64,000 nt of DNA from Cornus controversa (taxonomy: Eukaryota > Streptophyta > Magnoliopsida > Cornales > Cornaceae). This document shows, piece by piece, positions 60,346-64,000 of the stretch. Location: the NCBI GenBank assembly GCA_026545225.1, contig CM048853.1:14014755-14078754 (forward strand), in the 5' to 3' direction. The notes under the pieces are model-generated. The model saw only the letters and a program-made list of their open reading frames with translations. It ran no database searches and was not told where the DNA came from. Each line of letters opens with the position of its first letter. The stretch's first letter is position 1. The translations under genes were made by a program, and so were the position numbers.

Positions 60346-61180
60346 ATAATTAATCCTAACAAATGGAAGAACCTACATATGGATAGAGGTTTTCTAGTAA
60401 GCTAGCGATTGAATTTTATTTAAGAGTTTTAATTTTTACTCAGAAAATATTTTTAGAAGCCAAACACTAGAATACATTTTCAAAAGCCAAATACCAAAAA
60501 AGGTTTTTCGAAAAATATTTTCAGGATTACTTCCAAACATAAAAAAATAAAAAAGTAAAAACATTTTACAGTAAAAAGTTTTACTTCCAAACATAAAAAA
60601 AATAAAAACATTTTACAGTAAAAAGTTTTACATGAAAAGCCTTAAAATCAGTCCTCAGCCTATGAGGGTTCTCCAATAAGTAAGCAGCTCCTTTACATTG
60701 TCTTATGACCATTTGTCACCAGACATTGCGTCAACACTAGTATAGAAGTGTGCATATTATGCTCGACATAGTAATGTGACAAGGTATATGATGTGAACCC
60801 CTCCCTAGAGAAAAAAGTATGAGAAGGGCAAAAAATAAAGAGGAAAAAAATAATAATAACAAGCAAGGAAAAAACAAAAAAATAAAAAATAAAAAAGAAA
60901 AAAACTCATACATGGCATAAGCAAGACGAAAGATATGCTTAGAATCACATTAACCTTTGGTTGCTTCCAAAACTCTTTGATAGAATTCTCAATGTGTACT
61001 TGTATCACTGATTGCATTTTGACCGAATGGATGGTGCTCTGCAAACTTCTGTATATTTTTAGCAATAGCTAAATCTTCTAGATATACTCAAAGATCGCCT
61101 CTAGGACCTTTTAGTTAAGTCATTTAACATCGTAACTATCTAATCTTTAATGAGCATAATGTGCAACAAAAAAAATATTA
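60346..61180. other. No gene seen
   Basis: AT-rich DNA with a small duplication of a TTTTACAGTAAAAAGTTTTAC motif near 60563 and 60609. The A-rich stretch at 60840-60905 is simple sequence. Confidence 0.45.
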
Positions 61181-61800
61181 GAGAAACGATCAATTTAGAT
61201 GTAACCACACTTGTTCTTTTGAGAATGGTGTAACATCTAGCCATCTAATTAACATTTCCAATCATAAAGGTATATGCATCATTTTTTGGGGTCCAATCGA
61301 GTAATTTGACACCCATATAGTAAATTTGATCCATCCGAAGGCTCAAAGCATATTACATTTGTCACCAGTACAAATGGAAGAAATTAATGAATATATGTAA
61401 GATATCATAAATTTATAAACAAAAATAAGATGAAGACCAAAAAAAAAAGAGAGAGAGATGATATTGGAAGACACCATACAATAATTTTTTTTTATAGAGA
61501 AACGATCAATTAGATGTAACCACACTTGTACTTCTGAGGATAGTGCATCATCTAGCCATCTAATTAACATTTCCAATTATAAAGGTTTGCATCATTTTCA
61601 AGGGCCCAATCGAGTGATTCAGCACCCATATACCAGATTTGATTCATTCGAAGGCTCAAAGCATATTGCATTTGTCATGAGTACAAATGGAAGGAATTAC
61701 TGAATATATATAAAACATCATACATTTTATAAACAAAAATAAGATGAAGACAGAGAAAAAAAAAAGAAATTATATTGGAAGACACCATACATAATAAATC
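61181..61800. repeat. Tandem duplication, 2 x about 316 bp
   Basis: GAGAAACGATCAATT starts units at 61181 and 61497. Both contain GTAACCACACTTGT, CATCTAGCCATCTAATTAAC and GAAGGCTCAAAGCATATT, and end with GGAAGACACCATACA. No coding was recognised; the unit function is unknown. Confidence 0.92.
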
Positions 61801-62329
61801 GTCACTCAAGTCAATGTAGTTGAATGAATAAGGGAATATTGCAGTGTGCCTCTAAATGATAATATTTACACAATAAAAAATAAGAACTAGGGCATGAATC
61901 AAACTATCAAAATTGAACTTAAGAAATGAGGCTTGATGTAAATCAAGTTAAAATAGAAACAACGAGCTTGAAAGTTGCAAGGTCTTGTATGGAGAATCAT
62001 CCAACAACAATGTGTCAGACTCATTATAATCTTCTCTCTTCCACGAAAGATTTGGATCATTCTTTTCCCATAGTTTCCTTAACTCTTTAAAGACCAATGG
62101 CTTGTTATTGTTCTCAGGAGTTTTACATTTTGCATTTGTCCATTGGGATAGATCCTGCAAATTCCAATACTCGTACATATAACATGTTCTCCATTCTTGT
62201 GTGAAATTGAGATGCATTGACTAAAGTTTGAGGTATTGATAGATGTTCTACATTAAAAAAGAAATTAAAAAAAAAAGAAGAAAATAATTGGTTTGCTCCT
62301 AGAAACGTTAGATAATCTGTACCACAAAA
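61801..62329. other. No gene seen
   Basis: AT-rich DNA. The short reverse frames at 61948-62341 show no family I recognise; a reading with CKTPENNNKPLVFKELRKLW is noted but not supported as a gene. Confidence 0.35.
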
Positions 62330-62450
62330 CGTTTTGCTCAAGTGGTATCTCGTCCTTCCAAATGGAAGGTTGAGTGTTCAAGTCCCCATGGGGGCTTTAG
62401 TGGATTGGTGCAACTTACCTATAAAAGTGTTTCATAATATGTAGCATTGA
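62330..62450 (+). mobile_element. tRNA-derived SINE
   Basis: A-box-like TTTTGCTCAAGTGGTATC (62333-62350) and B-box GTGTTCAAGTCCCC (about 62373-62386), followed by CATGGGGGCTTTAGTGGATT. It is the same layout as 54905-55040. Confidence 0.72.
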
Positions 62451-64000
62451 TTTGTTCCATGTATATTAACTCCTAGCAACTAAACAATATAACTTACATG
62501 AATAACATACAATAGTATTCAAGTAGCCATAATACTCTTATCTGATGGAGTAATTTGGCTGATTTCGCTTTTTGATACACATTTCTAATTCTGCTTTCAT
62601 ATTACAATCCAAAACGGATACCATTCACATAATCCCAGCCATCTAACTTATGAACCTTTATATCAATAACTAATCTTTATCACCGTTAATCACAATATAT
62701 AGTCATTAGATGATGAGGATAGTCTACTTTGTGAAAATTTTTGGGCGATGGTCCAGCAAAGTGGCTCAAGTCTTGTCTCTACCTAAACTGATAGAAGCAT
62801 GCTAAATCATCAACTAATCGACACATTTGCTACCATACATGCACTGATGCATAGATGACAGAGGGTGAGAATAAGCTGATATTTCCTCTCTTACACAAAT
62901 AAAAATTTGAAAGAAAATTTGAAATGGGCACAATTTAAACATTTTTTTATTATAACCTGTCTAATGCAGAATGTTAAAAAAATAAACAGACACCTTTGAA
63001 GACTTGTCGTACAAAAAAGCAACTTGTAATTCAAACCTCTAAACAAATAATTAACCACTTCATCAAGAAGACTCCTATATATGCTACATGGTTAGCTCTT
63101 AAGAAATTAGGAACAACATAAGAATAATTACTTCTAAGAGTTAAATTAATACGCAAGAGGTATAAATGAAATAACCAGCATGTGTTGAAGAGTAATAAGT
63201 CTTACTTTTGATATAAAAACTGGTGAATGATAGTTAGAAAAGTGAAAGTTTGATTTTCACATATTTGTGAAATGAGTATTGAGACATTGGCTGAAGGTCG
63301 AATCCTCGAACCAGAGACAATGGGCTCTACAACTCCTTGTCTCTGGTTTGGAAGTTTGGCTTTCGATTAGAGTTGTGTTTATCTTGTGAAATGAATCCTT
63401 TAACCCTCAATTATATAATTTAGTATAATTTTCATCCTTCTAAACTCTAAGTACTTCTCTATTAGTTTTCCCTTTCAAGATAAATTTTAATTGAATAATG
63501 ATACTAGAATATACAAAAAAAAAAAAAGTGTACCCACGTAATGTCATATCTTGTATTTTCTCCCATCAAATTTAGTTTGTCAGAATTTTCAGTCTATAAC
63601 GTATGCGAACCAGTTGAGCCATAGAGTTTGGTAGGGCTACCCCCACTCAAATCTTTTTGTATTTCAATTACATATTTTTGTTAACTTGTTCTCATAAAAA
63701 ATTATCAAAAAGAAAAAAGAAAACATTGAATCTTAATCATTTCAACCCTTTTTATTAAATTTTCTCTTGCAAGCTCTCCAGCCTTACTCTGTCACAATGT
63801 GCATCAAGTTCATCTTCTTCACTTTAGTCATCAATTTCTCTCTTTTACTCTCTCAATCTTTAGAATTATTGAGTCTTCTTAAAAGAAATTTATCGACCTT
63901 AAGCCCGTATGATCACTCTCTTATCCAATCATTTTTTTCTGGAAAATAAAATTTTAGTTTGAGAAAAAAAAGTTTTAAAAGGAACAACTACTTTTCTTCC
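62451..64000. other. No gene supported
   Basis: AT-rich sequence with short chance frames only. A 60-codon frame at 63767-63949 has a hydrophobic start (KFIFFTLVINFSLLL) but no family I recognise, and is not called as a gene. Confidence 0.4.

Noticed and set aside
63600-63660. Reverse-strand ATGGCTCAACTGGTTCGC resembling a SINE A-box
   Set aside because: No B-box at the right distance was found.

Overview
This is nuclear DNA from a flowering plant, most likely a woody dicot. The evidence is intron-containing eukaryotic genes, auxin-responsive SAUR genes, plant Ty3/gypsy and non-LTR retroelements, tRNA-iMet primer-binding sites and long AT-rich spacers. The species cannot be fixed from the sequence. 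No bacterial operon, CRISPR array, rRNA or genuine tRNA gene was seen. Most of the window is nested, decayed transposable elements; I identified only three apparently intact host genes.

Layout. 1-8.5 kb: a decayed chloroplast-type signal peptidase gene (exons at 6237-7990) beside a 4.1-kb solo LTR (1068-5180, target duplication ATTTT). 8.5-17.3 kb: repeat debris, then a reverse-strand chromovirus (Tekay-like) Ty3/gypsy relic with gag, protease, RT, RNase H and chromodomain tail but no integrase core. 17.3-23.6 kb: CACTA-like subterminal repeats, a plant-transposon-protein ORF, a polypurine tract and a 1.4-kb LTR carrying ATCTCGAT palindromes. 23.9-36.3 kb: three SAUR genes; SAUR 1 and 2 are separated by a second copy of the long LTR (25416-28526, with primer-binding site), and SAUR 2 and 3 lie in a roughly 1.1-kb inverted duplication with LINE, SINE and copia-like debris between them. 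36.5-38.8 kb: first copy of a TGTAATACCC LTR family. 43.0-44.2 kb: a multi-exon membrane DnaJ pseudogene whose HPD motif is lost. 46.3-50.5 kb: second, reverse copy of the TGTAATACCC LTR, containing a nested solo LTR (target duplication AAATC). 51.7-55.6 kb: a 228-bp tandem duplication, two LINE fragments, a SINE and a MITE-like element. 56.7-60.3 kb: third TGTAATACCC LTR with a primer-binding site and a gag reading frame broken only by seven stop codons, all explicable by C-to-T change. 60.3-64 kb: a 316-bp tandem duplication, a SINE and anonymous AT-rich DNA.

How it fits together. The SAURs are small auxin-responsive growth regulators, duplicated locally and then pushed apart by retroelements. 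The signal peptidase and DnaJ loci are intron-bearing relics, not processed copies. The shared theme is LTR families with internal tandem arrays that differ in copy number from insertion to insertion, and mutations typical of methylated cytosine decay. I found no convincing new multi-gene system; the best leads are the LTR-internal palindrome and hairpin arrays and the deamination pattern.
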